This document shows, piece after piece, positions 52,701 to 62,637 of a stretch of 64,000 nt of DNA. The stretch is from Phytophthora colocasiae. Taxonomy: Eukaryota; Oomycota; Peronosporomycetes; Peronosporales; Peronosporaceae. Under the pieces are notes generated by a model. That model was given only the letters and a program-made list of their open reading frames with translations. It searched no databases and was not told where the DNA came from. Each line of letters starts with the position of its first letter. Position 1 is the stretch's first letter. The stretch lies in contig JAGKQI010000098.1 of NCBI GenBank assembly GCA_018806915.1, forward strand, positions 1,984,001-2,048,000, in the 5' to 3' direction. Both the position numbers and the translations under genes were made by a program.

Positions 52701-55550
52701 GTGCAATCGGGGCATCCGAATTGGTGCACATGTGGTGCGAAATCGTCCAGCTCGCTGAGGGATAGGATCTTGTTTTCTACTTGTTGGAGCACATTGGAGG
52801 GTAAAACAGCATCCAAAGCAGACATGATGTGCATCGACTTTTACAGCACGAACGACATGTCGGTGGGCCAATTCCTGGATAATTTCTGCTTTTCCACCAG
52901 CAAGACTGAATTCAAGCGCGCTTTCTCAACCTCCAAGTTATCATTCTCCCACGACACCGGTCGAGTGATTGTGCGGGTAAAGGACTTGAATGAGTTTAAA
53001 GATACAAGCGACCAATTGCCCGCAGAATTTCTTCGAGAGTTCAACTACCGTGCCGTCCTGCAGAAAATTCGCTCTGATGAAGTACTGATGTGGTCGCGCA
53101 ACATAAGCGGCGGATATGTTTTTGCCCCTCTCTCCTCTGAGTACTCATCAATTCCGAACGATATGTGGAACTATTCGTTTGGCAAATTCCTGGAGGATAT
53201 GTTTTATGGAAAGGCTATGGATATTGACTGTAGTCGCTTTCCTCACTTGGCTGGTGTGAGTGGATCACGAGACTCCTCGTTGATACATTATTTCTCTCGC
53301 CGTGGGCGGGTTGTCAGCATACATGTCGAGCCCCTCGAACCTGTTCTTCACGTTGCATTGCAACCGGCACTTTGGCAGGATCATATCGACCATCAAGTTC
53401 AGCTGGAGGCCATCCACGATCTCTGTGATCTTGTTCGAGAAGTTTACGGAGTCACAACCTCAAAGGTTGCGGAGTCCATGGCAGATTTGGTTACCCCGCT
53501 CCACGCGAAGCAGAATCTGAAGATTTTAAGGAACGAAGTGCAGCAGTGGCATTCCTGCTTTGGCGCGAAAATCGAGTCGAATCCCCCACAAGATGTGTTC
53601 GCGTACAATGCTCACTTTCGAGAAATTTACGAGTATGCGGTTGGCTGGAGTCTACGTATTACACGCGCCGTGCAGGCCACTGTTAAGCCGACCATGGCTA
53701 GCCTCGTCAACAGCCCGAAGAGCGCTCTTCCGAAGGCTTGGTTCGACCAATTAGCTCAGCAAGCCGAGTCCAGTGATCGCTACAGTGAACCCACCACCCC
53801 CAGTGTACTTGGGTCGACACCAGTGAACATTAATTTCCAGGAACCTGGAAACTTGGCACACCTTGCAAGCTTCGCACGCAGCCTAGCTGCTGCAAAAAGT
53901 GCTTCACCAGTTGGAGGAATGGCGGAGGTTGCTAACGAAGTAGCCAATACCTTGCGACAGAATGGAACTACAAGCTCGCGTCAATCAGAGCCATGGGACA
54001 CAGACGAAAGTTACGATCGCTACGATGAATCTAGCCATTCATTCCCAGCCGACTACATGGCGGATACCGAGCCGCATCTGACAGCTCCAATATTCAAGCA
54101 ATCAGTCTCGGCGATGGGTGTTCCTGGCCACGTTTCATCTACGATGGGGGCGTTTGCATCCAGAAAAGCACTGGAGAGCTTCCGACTGACACAGCAAGCG
54201 AAGAAACCCGATGGCTTGGGATACTTAGCTCTGCCTAAGCGCCTTCTAGAATGGCATCCGAGTTTGCCACTGGGGGCTAATAAGGCTGCTGTTCTGGTCA
54301 ACGCGAAGCAACCAACCTCTGTAGTGGCCTACTCGCTGTTTTCAAACGAGTACAGTCAGTGTATCAACGAAAATATGCGGAAAGAAGCCACCCGATACGC
54401 TCTTGAGACAAAGGCGAATGGAATATCACCACCGATCGACTGCGGTCAGTCCGAAGAGACCAGGAACATGTTGCGCATCCTGCGCTCGGCTACGCGGAAC
54501 AACGTTGACCACAGCTTCGTTGACGAGAACCAGTTTCAGTCGGCCATGCGGTTCAGTTGCAAATCGTATTACGCCATGCAATTCCATGCACTCCGGAAGC
54601 TGTATTACGGCGGTGACAGGAATTACGTGGAATCTCTCTGCAACTGCCAGCAATGGAATGCAGCTGGTGGCAAGTCTGGTGCTGGTTTCCTAAAGACTCG
54701 TGACGAACGCTTCATCGCGAAGGCTATTCCAGAGATTGAGTTGCAAATGTTCCTGAGCATGGCGAACGAGTACTTCTGCTACATGGCGAAGACCTTTGAA
54801 AACGACTTATCGTCGATGCTTTCGAAAGTGCTAGGCATTTACAAGGTATCCATCTCGAACGCTACTCAAAACAGTGACAGCGACCAAAACGTGCGCATGT
54901 GCGTGATCGTGATGGAGAATTTGATGTACGGACGCGAAGTGGATTTCTCTTTCGATCTGAAGGGCAAGATGGAGGGACGATACAAAGAGGACTACAGCGG
55001 TGATAGCCGCAGTGTGTTATGGGATCGCAACTTTGTGGAGTTGGCTGGTGGGATCCCATTGCCGTTGCAAGAGTCTGCGCTGTCATTACTTCTGTCCGCG
55101 ATCATGAACGATACAACCTTCTTGGCATCGGTCCAAGCGACAGACTACTCCATGTTGGTCGGGTACGATGTTAACAAGCAGGAGTTAGTGGCGTGCATTA
55201 TTGACTACATCCACAAGTATGATTTCATGAAAATGATGGAACACGCGGGCAAGCGACTGATCCAGGAAGAGGGAGAGATTACAGTACTCAATCCGAAACA
55301 CTACCGCAAACGTTTCTGCCTGGCCATGAACAAGTATTTCGTCACGATCCCATCGCGCTACACCAAGGTGACCACTGTTGTTCGGAATAATTGCACAGCT
55401 TCCACCACGACGGTCGGTAGCACTGGTACAATTGCTCACGAAGATGACAAAGACAGAGATTATGCTCAGCCCCCATACAGTGCCAGCACGAACGCCAGCA
55501 GCGTGAGCACAATTGCATCAGTTGTGGGTGCCCACCGTCGTCAGCTCTAG
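49788..55550 (+). CDS. FAB1: FAB1/PIKfyve phosphatidylinositol 3-phosphate 5-kinase
   Basis: A single-exon frame of 1920 residues from ATG 49,788 (open from 49,728; the later start is chosen because of the core promoter between them). In order: a PDZ-like domain (about 98-168, GVQLVVSSRHDFRVCVNFVL), a FYVE zinc finger (about 258-323, FWMSDRSSKSC, RRRHHCRSCGQIFC), a TCP-1/chaperonin-like domain (about 598-884) and a C-terminal PIP kinase (about 1535-1880) with KSGAGFLKTRDERFIAKAI, FDLKGKMEGR, TDYSMLVGYD and ACIIDYIHKYDF. It makes PI(3,5)P2 on endosomes and vacuoles; the FYVE finger binds PI3P. The PDZ-like N-terminus is not part of the yeast or animal enzyme. Confidence 0.92.
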   Translation: MATICGAFRQLTSACVSAESPPSLKVGPASSSSRELALFSAPRSAPLTLSGPATRIARNSRTGLAGYTSLDQFTRSVEKISTLRVYRLRVGEQVGSMFSSMDALLGVQLVVSSRHDFRVCVNFVLPGSDAEALGIHPAALVVAINGKSMRGVSLPRVQAEILRSLRANEDRSNASGIGVPDIGEYIEIDLAQREHEVNVDRNPFALTQFPSPQGQHLPGVKQFRDDHHAEKNREPLQIQDQNSPGLSRERSRSFKHFWMSDRSSKSCYECEQLFTFFRRRHHCRSCGQIFCANCCARLPQSFEGNKVDESIERLRKQLVCHTCHRQLREGLQMELTGAKFEEDPQKPINSPPAQTLLLMPQHIAEAMERSTSDASNYKQLEKPELFGKDDITDDMRVSEPPEKSRPPVLFSMFPKVQIVASAQHLAHQPHLHELTKEVKHTGQGTGRRLRTFSEPQILFGGKDAHHASRKLKHSNSQADLGNPSNHRWSEAEFKRLVAESNAQARLAGAFPPTSNALTTRPKALSASFDTARFGNAVQWNPFGPDKLASKDIGILAIVGLSKDVRDEVDDPECAAKRDAAMEQMSKDARDRIEERIFHLLDSSPAVSQLFMVEQHRWMQIISLFAHRAALTVSCEPDKGDLLDIMQYVRVQSLDGGRVQDSFFIDGVLVHKSLARKGMRSDILNPRILLIASALDYQRKKETISSLESVAGQEVEYMHIVTEKILTLNPDIVMFEGHVHRVAEEFLCKANVSVVKNVRLLDLQRIARCTGACVLTSYDHIDKMSDVGVIGTCKRFYVLLSDQEPKSAKKIAFKANADGFFVAEESSGIPRHRKKRTQRQNIVFEGGIASKGCTLCLRGGTTDVFTEVTNVLTAIIRAAYNMRLQRSMLAAYGYIAPNQNHERSVAEEWFAKSSTSLYISLKSNSLSMRAALKETQAMCKWCKAHTRFNNISSLRVVRGADDDDSSSSSATVVQSGHPNWCTCGAKSSSSLRDRILFSTCWSTLEGKTASKADMMCIDFYSTNDMSVGQFLDNFCFSTSKTEFKRAFSTSKLSFSHDTGRVIVRVKDLNEFKDTSDQLPAEFLREFNYRAVLQKIRSDEVLMWSRNISGGYVFAPLSSEYSSIPNDMWNYSFGKFLEDMFYGKAMDIDCSRFPHLAGVSGSRDSSLIHYFSRRGRVVSIHVEPLEPVLHVALQPALWQDHIDHQVQLEAIHDLCDLVREVYGVTTSKVAESMADLVTPLHAKQNLKILRNEVQQWHSCFGAKIESNPPQDVFAYNAHFREIYEYAVGWSLRITRAVQATVKPTMASLVNSPKSALPKAWFDQLAQQAESSDRYSEPTTPSVLGSTPVNINFQEPGNLAHLASFARSLAAAKSASPVGGMAEVANEVANTLRQNGTTSSRQSEPWDTDESYDRYDESSHSFPADYMADTEPHLTAPIFKQSVSAMGVPGHVSSTMGAFASRKALESFRLTQQAKKPDGLGYLALPKRLLEWHPSLPLGANKAAVLVNAKQPTSVVAYSLFSNEYSQCINENMRKEATRYALETKANGISPPIDCGQSEETRNMLRILRSATRNNVDHSFVDENQFQSAMRFSCKSYYAMQFHALRKLYYGGDRNYVESLCNCQQWNAAGGKSGAGFLKTRDERFIAKAIPEIELQMFLSMANEYFCYMAKTFENDLSSMLSKVLGIYKVSISNATQNSDSDQNVRMCVIVMENLMYGREVDFSFDLKGKMEGRYKEDYSGDSRSVLWDRNFVELAGGIPLPLQESALSLLLSAIMNDTTFLASVQATDYSMLVGYDVNKQELVACIIDYIHKYDFMKMMEHAGKRLIQEEGEITVLNPKHYRKRFCLAMNKYFVTIPSRYTKVTTVVRNNCTASTTTVGSTGTIAHEDDKDRDYAQPPYSASTNASSVSTIASVVGAHRRQL

Positions 55551-55754
55551 AAGAACGTCTGCGAGCTGATAGTAATTTACACTGTACATTAGCACAAGTG
55601 TTGAGCCACTCGCAAACGAAGAACGTGTTGCCAGGGATTCAACTGCAAGGCGCGGAACTCACATGCCCATAGACAGAGTAAAAATGACATGCAGTTTCGC
55701 ACGTCTAGCTCGAAATTGTGTCTTTTCATAGCAGCAAGTTCGTAGTGAAAGGCG

Positions 55755-58700
55755 ATGGTGGAGACGGTATTGCTGGAAGCAATTCTCCATGACTACAGTC
55801 CCCGGACAACTGTGATGAATCCATTCAAACCCAAGGAAAGTCGCTGGTTGTCAGCTCTTCGACCAAAAGTCTCGACACAGCGCGGTATTATCGGCAAAGT
55901 ACAGGTGAGTGCATCCTGTGCAGTTAATTCGTGAATCGTCAACTAACATCTCTTGCAAGTACTCTAGCTGCTTCGACGACAGACATCATCAACATCTGCA
56001 CATTCAACGTATTGGCTGCGCTTCGAGGACGTTTACATTGGAAATGATCGTGATCTGCCGTTATATGTGATGCTTTCTCGAGCGAACGAGACTACACTGG
56101 ACGATGAACGCAGCGTACAGAAGATAGAGAAAAGTACGCAGCTCGTGCTGCTGGATTGCGGGCCTGATGGCCAATGGAAAGGGTCACACATGCCTCGTAT
56201 GTTCGAACAGGAGCTGGTAGTGTTCGATCCACTAGTATTTGCCAGTGTGGCTATTGGAAAACCTGCAGCTGCGAAACCTCCTACTGCACAAGTTCTCGTG
56301 TTCGCGTATGGAGCTTTTGAGACGTATTTACCTCCAGTCAAGCCAGCGGAGCAAATTGCACAAGAGGTGGAGGCGCTTTCGAACCGTTTCTTGCAGACTG
56401 TCATGGAAGTAGAGCAAGAGCAACTGCAAGGTGTCGAGGAGCTGTCGCTCGATGCACTGCAGCGAAATGCACGTCAACTCTTCCGTATGTTTGACCAGGA
56501 CAAGTCAGACTCAATCGATTTCGAAGGTACCATCTGGCACTTGCTTTCTCTTTACTTTATGGTGTTGATATTGCTTGCTCTCTAGAGTACAAACAAATGC
56601 TGGCTTACATGAAGGTGAATTTACTGGAATCAAAAGCTAAACGATTCTTTCAGCTTGTGGACGACCAAAACAAGTGCGTAGACATCTCCGTTGGTCTTTG
56701 TACTCTTTTAAAGACGCCTTAACTTGGTCGTTTTTGCAGAGGCTACATCGATGAACGAGAATTTGTCACTGCAATGTACATCACAAACTACTTACGCGCT
56801 CGCCAAAAGAAGCAACCTGAAGGCACAAAGGCTGTTAACTCGCTGTCCCCGACCGACATATTTCACCAGTTGGATGGCGACCGAGATAATTTGTTGAACG
56901 TATTCGAATACGAGAAAGGACTGGAGCTTCTGGGTGTCCCCCTCAAATCTAAGCGCACTCGGAAATTGGTGCGATCAAAGCTCCCCAAGTCGTCCATGAT
57001 TTCGCTCGAACAGTTTGAACGTGCATGGCTGGAGCTAGTGGATGTTCGTGTCGAATTGCAGAAGCGTAATGCCCAAGGATTCAACCACCTAATTGCCAAC
57101 AAGAAAGGTAAAAAGGTAGTTGAGAAAATGCAGAGAGCTCTACTGGATGATATTCATCGAGAAGAGCAGGAAGAACTTCACGCAGCTCTTCAAGCCAAGG
57201 AAGAAGTGGTCCGTTTAGAGAAGGAGCGTCGAGCAGCTGAACAGGAAGAATCCCGACGATTGTATCAACAGCAACGACAAGCTGCCACCTTGACACGAAC
57301 CAAGGAAGCACTTCGTGAACGTCAAGACAAGATCAATCGAAAGAAGGAGCGTACGATTAAAGATCGGCAAGCTCGTGAAGAGCGAAGACTAGTGGAGCGT
57401 GCTGAGGCCGAGGCTAAAAAGCGCGTGATCCATGAAAGAGAAGTGGTGCAGGAGTTAATGATGTCCAAGATGAAGCGTATTATTCGACGAAAAGCTCGGT
57501 GTGGTGATGACATTGTGGATTTCCGAGGTCGTGGATTAAGCGAGCTACCACACAACTTGTATCATGGTCGAGACGCTTTGTCTTCTCTCTCGAGTCTGCT
57601 GATCTTGGATTTGGCACGAAATCAGCTTGAAAGTCTCCCTGGTGCCATTTTCACGCACCTGTTTTCTCTACAATCGCTGGATGTGAGTGAAAATGAACTG
57701 ATTGCTCTTCCAGAAGAGATCGGAGAAGCGCGTGATTTGCAGTTACTTGATGCTCGAAGCAATCGGCTAATTACTACCCCAGCACGATTGACAAATCTCC
57801 ACGAACTGCGTGTTCTACATCTCTCGAGCAATCAGTTAGTGAAATTTGGAGAGAATTGCAAAGGACTTCACTCTCTCGAGGAGCTTAATCTGGCCAGCAA
57901 TTTGCTCGAAGGTTTAGCAGATGAAATCGGTGATTCATTGGTGAAACTTGTACGGCTTGATCTCCGAGGGAACCCAACTTTAAAACGCCTTCCGAACAGT
58001 TTACAGCAGCTTCGCTATTTGATCGTTTGGGACTTCAGCGCATGTGATCAGAAGCGGCTAGGCAAAGACGTTCTGGGGCCACAACTACTCAATCTCCGGA
58101 GCCTGAACTTGTCGTTCAATGCACTTTCAACTCTGCCGGATGGTGTCGGCATAATTCCCAATCTACAGGAGCTGAATATCAAGTCCAATGCGCTCGGATC
58201 GTTGCCCTCAGCAGTGAGCAACCTCGCCGAGTTAGTCTCGTTGAATGGAGAGAATAATGCTATTCAGTGGCTTCCCGAGGGTTGTGGAGAGCACTGGGGA
58301 TTGCTTGAAGTGCTGCGATTATCCCACAATCGTCTGGTTTCTCTTCCAGCTACGCTTGGGCTACTGCATTCCTTACGGACATTGAATCTATCCAACAACC
58401 GTCTCACTGTACTCCCAATGGAACTTGGTGCGTTGACGAAGCTTCGTGAGCTGGACGTGTCTTGGAATCAACTTACTATTATCCCAGACGAGTTTGGTTG
58501 TCTCGAATCGCTGACAAGTCTTGATTTCTCACATAACCAGCTAGCGAAATTCCCTGCAACAATTGCGATGTTACAGCGGTTGGACTGCCTTCGGTGTTCG
58601 CACAATGCGCTTACAACACCACTCGAAGCAGGACTGGGTGCTCTCAAGTGTCTGCGTTACGTGGATTTAGCAGAAAACCGATTATTCGAGCTTGAACCGT

Positions 58701-59734
58701 GTCTGTACGAACTCCCAGAGCTCGAGGTTCTCAATCTCTATGGGAACCGGATCGCCTTACTGCCCAGTGAAATGGCTCAATATGGCTCTGCGCTTCGTAA
58801 GTTGGACTTGTACAACAACCGTCTTCAAGCTCTCCCCCTGGAACTAGCCCAAGGTGTCCTCAATCAGCTAGAGGCATTCTCAATTGGCCGCAACCCAATG
58901 ACACTGCTTCCCGAGAAAACCAGCAGCACATGGAAGTTGAAGGATCAGTACGAAACGAGCTTTACAAACGGATACACTCCTGCTGAGACCAAGGCATGGA
59001 TTGTGGATTGTAGTGTTTGCTACCCAGTTTTTGTACAGGTTTGGACTGAGCTCATGGCCGAGAATCGTGTTGCTCAAAGATTACCGTTCATTGACGAAAA
59101 CAATATGAGGAGGGAAGGAAACAGCTCATCGAAGGCATCAAGTGACGAGTTCTGTGAACGTGTGGAAGCTGCGATGAAAGCTATGGGTGAGTCTTCATTG
59201 GGAACATGGCAAAAACGTTATGAGCGTCTTGCCCGACACTACTTCTACGAGTTCAAACACGTTGGTCACTCAATTGTGTTCGATTCATCGACTCAGCGTC
59301 AAGTTGGAAATCAAAACCTAATATCTGAAAAGAAGTTAAAACACCAGCGACTGGAACGCGCTGAAGCTGCCATTGAGGAATGCAACAACTTCCGAGAGCA
59401 CTTGAGAGAAATATATCGTGCGGACAAGAGCGTATTGGTTCCATGTGCAAAATACGCGGATGAACGACGTGCAGCTCACGAGAAGCAGCTGCTAAAAAAC
59501 GCTCGACGTGATGCACGGGCAATTAAGACTAGTGTCAAAGACCAAATTGAAGCAGCACAGGGGAGACATGAAGCCGCTAAACAACAGCAACGTACGATGT
59601 TTGCAGAAGAAATGAAGCGTCTTGCGCGCGAACGGGTCCGTGCCAAACAGCAACGGACTTCTCTAGCCAAAGCTTCTCGGAAAATTGTGGCTGTGATCGA
59701 AGATGAAAGAAAGGAATGCGAACGAATAGACTAA
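55755..59734 (+). CDS. EF-hand and leucine-rich-repeat protein
   Basis: Exons 55,755-55,904, 55,968-56,526, 56,586-56,673 and 56,740-59,734 join in frame through GT-AG introns of 59-66 nt. After an N-terminal region of unknown type comes an EF-hand loop with good calcium ligands (DQDKSDSIDFEE, split by an intron), a second degenerate one (DDQNKGYIDEREF) and a third (DGDRDNLLNVFEYE). A long basic coiled coil follows, then about twenty leucine-rich repeats (LSSLLILDLARNQLESLPGA and onward), then a helical C-terminus with another coiled coil. No kinase or membrane segment is seen. Likely a calcium-responsive scaffold; partners unknown. Confidence 0.85.
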
Positions 59735-59773
59735 AGGATGTAACATATCGATAAATGCATCATACCTCCTACT

Positions 59774-61420
59774 TTACGCGTCCCCTGCAGTCTCTGCAGC
59801 GACAGCAGCAGCTTCGTCCTCCAGTTGTTGCGCTTGATCTGCCATAGTTGTAAGGTTTTCAGCTCGAGCAATGGCAGCGAGTGTCCACAAGTAAAAGCAC
59901 GAGGCCACTGGGCTAGCAGCATCGACGTCGGCCTTTGAGATCTCGGTTATCGTCTGTTTAGCCTGGGTAATGGTTGCTGTAGTCGCGGGTAGAGCATTTC
60001 GGATAGCACGAAGACCTTTTGCACTGGAGCTATCAGCCTCTGCTAAGGCTGTCATTCCTGCTAGGGAGGCCTCAAAAGTTTGCAGACGTGTTGAAAGTGT
60101 GGTCTCCTCTAGCAGTGGCGAGATCTTGTCCCAACTTGGTTGACCCGTAGCAGGGTTGTACAGCTCATGACGACTGTAACCTAAGAGCTCGAGAGCTGTT
60201 GCAAAGGTTGTGAGCACATGCGCTTTGAAGGGCACCACTTGAGTTGACGCAAGTGATAAAGTTGAAATGTGCGACGTAAGAAGTGTCGTTAAGAAGGATA
60301 TACGAAGCTCCGCTTCTTTTGCAGCACGTTGTTGTTGAGCAGCTTCACTGAGTTCTTCGCCCTCTGGAGCTGCTGGCAACTGCGCGGCCAGGTTCTCCTC
60401 CTGCACAGCCACTTGAGCCGAAAAAGCCACAAGAAATTCACGCAGTAGAGGTTCATCACTGGAGACACGGCGCTCGTTGTCTTTCATGTACAATGCTCGC
60501 TCTTTCTCCTCCAGTGTAGTCAGGAAAAGCTCTGTAGCATGACGGAAGCGGTCGATCTCTTTCTTGGTAAATGTTCTCGCCTGACTCATGGTGTCAATTG
60601 AGAAAACCAGCCACTGATCTAGAACATTGGGCTCTTCTGGATTGCTTTCGTTGTAAACATCAGCATGTAGATAGCTCTTGTACTGCCCCGCACGAGTAAG
60701 CAGAGCTCCCAGTTTTGGCACGCCAAAGAATTTGACTCTCGGGTCCCGAAGGACATTTTCCACGTGTACAAACTTCGGAGGGGCAGCAGGAAGTGGGTTC
60801 CCCTCCGTATCCACAGCAGGACTCCCATCTTCTCCAATAGGTGCAATTTCTTTGAATACGTCAAATGTAACTCCTACACCTCGACGAACTTCTTCTTCGT
60901 CTCCTTCGTCTGTAGATTGAACCACGAACTTGTCGACTACAGGAGATCCTGGATGCTTAGAGCTTGCTACAAAGTGGACGATATTGTTTCCCTGTGGGTT
61001 AACGCACTTACGACCAATGTAAGCTTCTTCCGCATTTAACGTTGAGCAGATCCACTCGAGGAATCTCTGGAAGACCAGCATCACAGTCTGCTGGCTTTGC
61101 AGTTCCGCTTGAACCTGTTGCTCCTCTTCTAAGAACTGCTCCCAGGCGGTTGTACGTGTCTGTTGATCAGTATCTCCACTCACCATTCCAACGAGATGTT
61201 GACGTGTATTTTCCAAGGGAATAGAAGTATCGACTCGTTCCTTGCGCTTCTGGAGCTTCTGCTGAGTCTCCACATTGGCCACGTGCTTGAGTAGATAATT
61301 GCCTAGAAATTCCACAGGGTCTTCCGGTTGCAAGATCGCTAATTGCGCCATCGCTTCTGTCAATGGACTGCTGATCGTTTGGCGCAGATACGCATGATCC
61401 AGCTCGAAGTTGTTCGCCAT
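59774..61420 (-). CDS. Dpy-30 motif protein, radial-spoke RSP2-like
   Basis: A 548-residue single-exon frame. The N-terminus has a Dpy-30 motif (LAILQPEDPVEFLGNYLLKH), which binds amphipathic helices of partner proteins. Residues about 115-320 have GAF-like character (FQRFLEWICSTLNAEEAYIG ... KFVHVENVLRDPRVKFFGV ... WLVFSIDTM). The rest is helical, Ala/Glu-rich. A Dpy-30 motif with a GAF domain is the layout of flagellar radial spoke protein 2 in algae, which would fit zoospore flagella; this assignment is inferred from domain order. It is convergent with the EF-hand/LRR gene, 40 bp apart. Confidence 0.7.
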   Translation of the reverse strand: MANNFELDHAYLRQTISSPLTEAMAQLAILQPEDPVEFLGNYLLKHVANVETQQKLQKRKERVDTSIPLENTRQHLVGMVSGDTDQQTRTTAWEQFLEEEQQVQAELQSQQTVMLVFQRFLEWICSTLNAEEAYIGRKCVNPQGNNIVHFVASSKHPGSPVVDKFVVQSTDEGDEEEVRRGVGVTFDVFKEIAPIGEDGSPAVDTEGNPLPAAPPKFVHVENVLRDPRVKFFGVPKLGALLTRAGQYKSYLHADVYNESNPEEPNVLDQWLVFSIDTMSQARTFTKKEIDRFRHATELFLTTLEEKERALYMKDNERRVSSDEPLLREFLVAFSAQVAVQEENLAAQLPAAPEGEELSEAAQQQRAAKEAELRISFLTTLLTSHISTLSLASTQVVPFKAHVLTTFATALELLGYSRHELYNPATGQPSWDKISPLLEETTLSTRLQTFEASLAGMTALAEADSSSAKGLRAIRNALPATTATITQAKQTITEISKADVDAASPVASCFYLWTLAAIARAENLTTMADQAQQLEDEAAAVAAETAGDA

Positions 61421-61539
61421 CGGATCAAGAAAATGGCAAGTGCATGTTGAAGCGTCGCATTTCCTGTTTAAAACAGTTTATTAAAATCATGTTTTATAGA
61501 TTTCCCGCCGTATTTTTTTTTAAATCTGCCTTGACGAAC
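61421..61539. promoter_or_regulatory. Short bidirectional promoter region
   Basis: Only 119 bp separate the divergent starts of the Dpy-30 gene (61,420, minus) and the Dam1-like gene (61,540, plus). The interval has Inr-like GCCATTTTC on the minus strand near 61,430 and TCGCATTTCC on the plus strand near 61,458, both resembling oomycete start-site motifs. Shared regulation is plausible but inferred. Confidence 0.5.
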
Positions 61540-62618
61540 ATGTCGGACCCACTTATCGCTCCCTTCGCGGAGCTCTGCGGGGCGTTACGTGGCCTACAAG
61601 AGCAAGTGGAGCAGCTGGCGAAGGTGCATGAGGCGGTGAACGACTTCAATTCAGCTTTTGGAGCCTTTCAGGGGGCTATGGCGGTGCACGCGTCGTGTTT
61701 GACGTACCCCAAAACGATTCCTACTGCTCCGCGTGGACGCAAATCGCTGCCTAAGGACAAGAAACAATCTCCAGGGACGGGCATTCCTCTTCCTAGTAGC
61801 TCTCGTGTATCTCCTAATGGCAATGGGATTCAGAAGAAGCAAGTGGCATCGGAAGGCAAGCGGCAGAGCGGAGAGAAGGAGGCAAATGGAGAACTCAAGC
61901 AGATTAAGAAACTGAAGCCTCCTTCTGCTGGCATTAAGAGACAAGCTAAGGTGGACTCTAATAACCGAGTCAAGAGACGGAAGCCGCAGCCACCCAAAGC
62001 GCAACCTGCGTGGACGTGGGAACGCAGTACGTTGAACGAGAGGATCTGGGATAAGTGTCCAAAGTCACTTGACTAACGAAGGCTTTTGTTCTTGTAGATA
62101 TTCGGGAGAAGATTCCGCGCAAGTATCAGAGCCCGGCAGAGCTCAAGAAGCTGGAGAATATTGTGCTCTATCTCAAGAACAGGCACTGCGCCATGTACGT
62201 CTAAGATGTGACGACTTTTAAACTGCTACATGTTGTGCTAATGTGTGTGTTTTCAACAGTTCGATATCAGACTTGGTCAAGCACAGCGGGTTGCCAGTGA
62301 TTCGGTGCAAGGAAATTCTGCAGACACTCATGAAGCTCGAGATCATCGAACGCAAGCGCGAAAAAGCGGTACGTCTCTGCTCAGCCTCGCTGACGTTGAA
62401 GATGCGCCACAGGACTTACCCGTTGCTTTGTTATCCCTTCTTGCCTCTGTCAGGGTTTCGTCTACAGTTTTGGTTCTTCGAATTGAGGCTCGAGTATGGT
62501 CTACTAGCAGATACCTTGTTGTAGCGCTGGCCGACAGGGACTTCTCCACATCACGAGTCCATGCCGTATTTATCCAATTGACGCGTTGTTTTCTCTTGAT
62601 TTGCAGCAGCTCCCTTGA
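61540..62618 (+). CDS. DAM1: Dam1-like (DASH complex) protein with winged-helix-like C-terminus
   Basis: Exons 61,540-62,056, 62,098-62,194, 62,260-62,368 and 62,607-62,618 join in frame to 244 residues. The start at 61,540 (MSDPLIAPFAEL) is chosen over the upstream in-frame ATG because homology begins at once. Residues 3-55 match the Dam1 core (FAELCGALRGLQEQVEQLAK ... FNSAFGAFQGAM). A basic Lys-rich linker follows. Exons 2-3 encode KKLENIVLYLKNRHCAISIS and LPVIRCKEILQTLMKLEIIE, which read as a winged helix. DASH couples kinetochores to microtubules. The first donor (GTCC) is weak, and the fourth exon adds only QLP. Confidence 0.72.
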
Positions 62619-62637
62619 GCAAGGTGTTTGGATCCTG

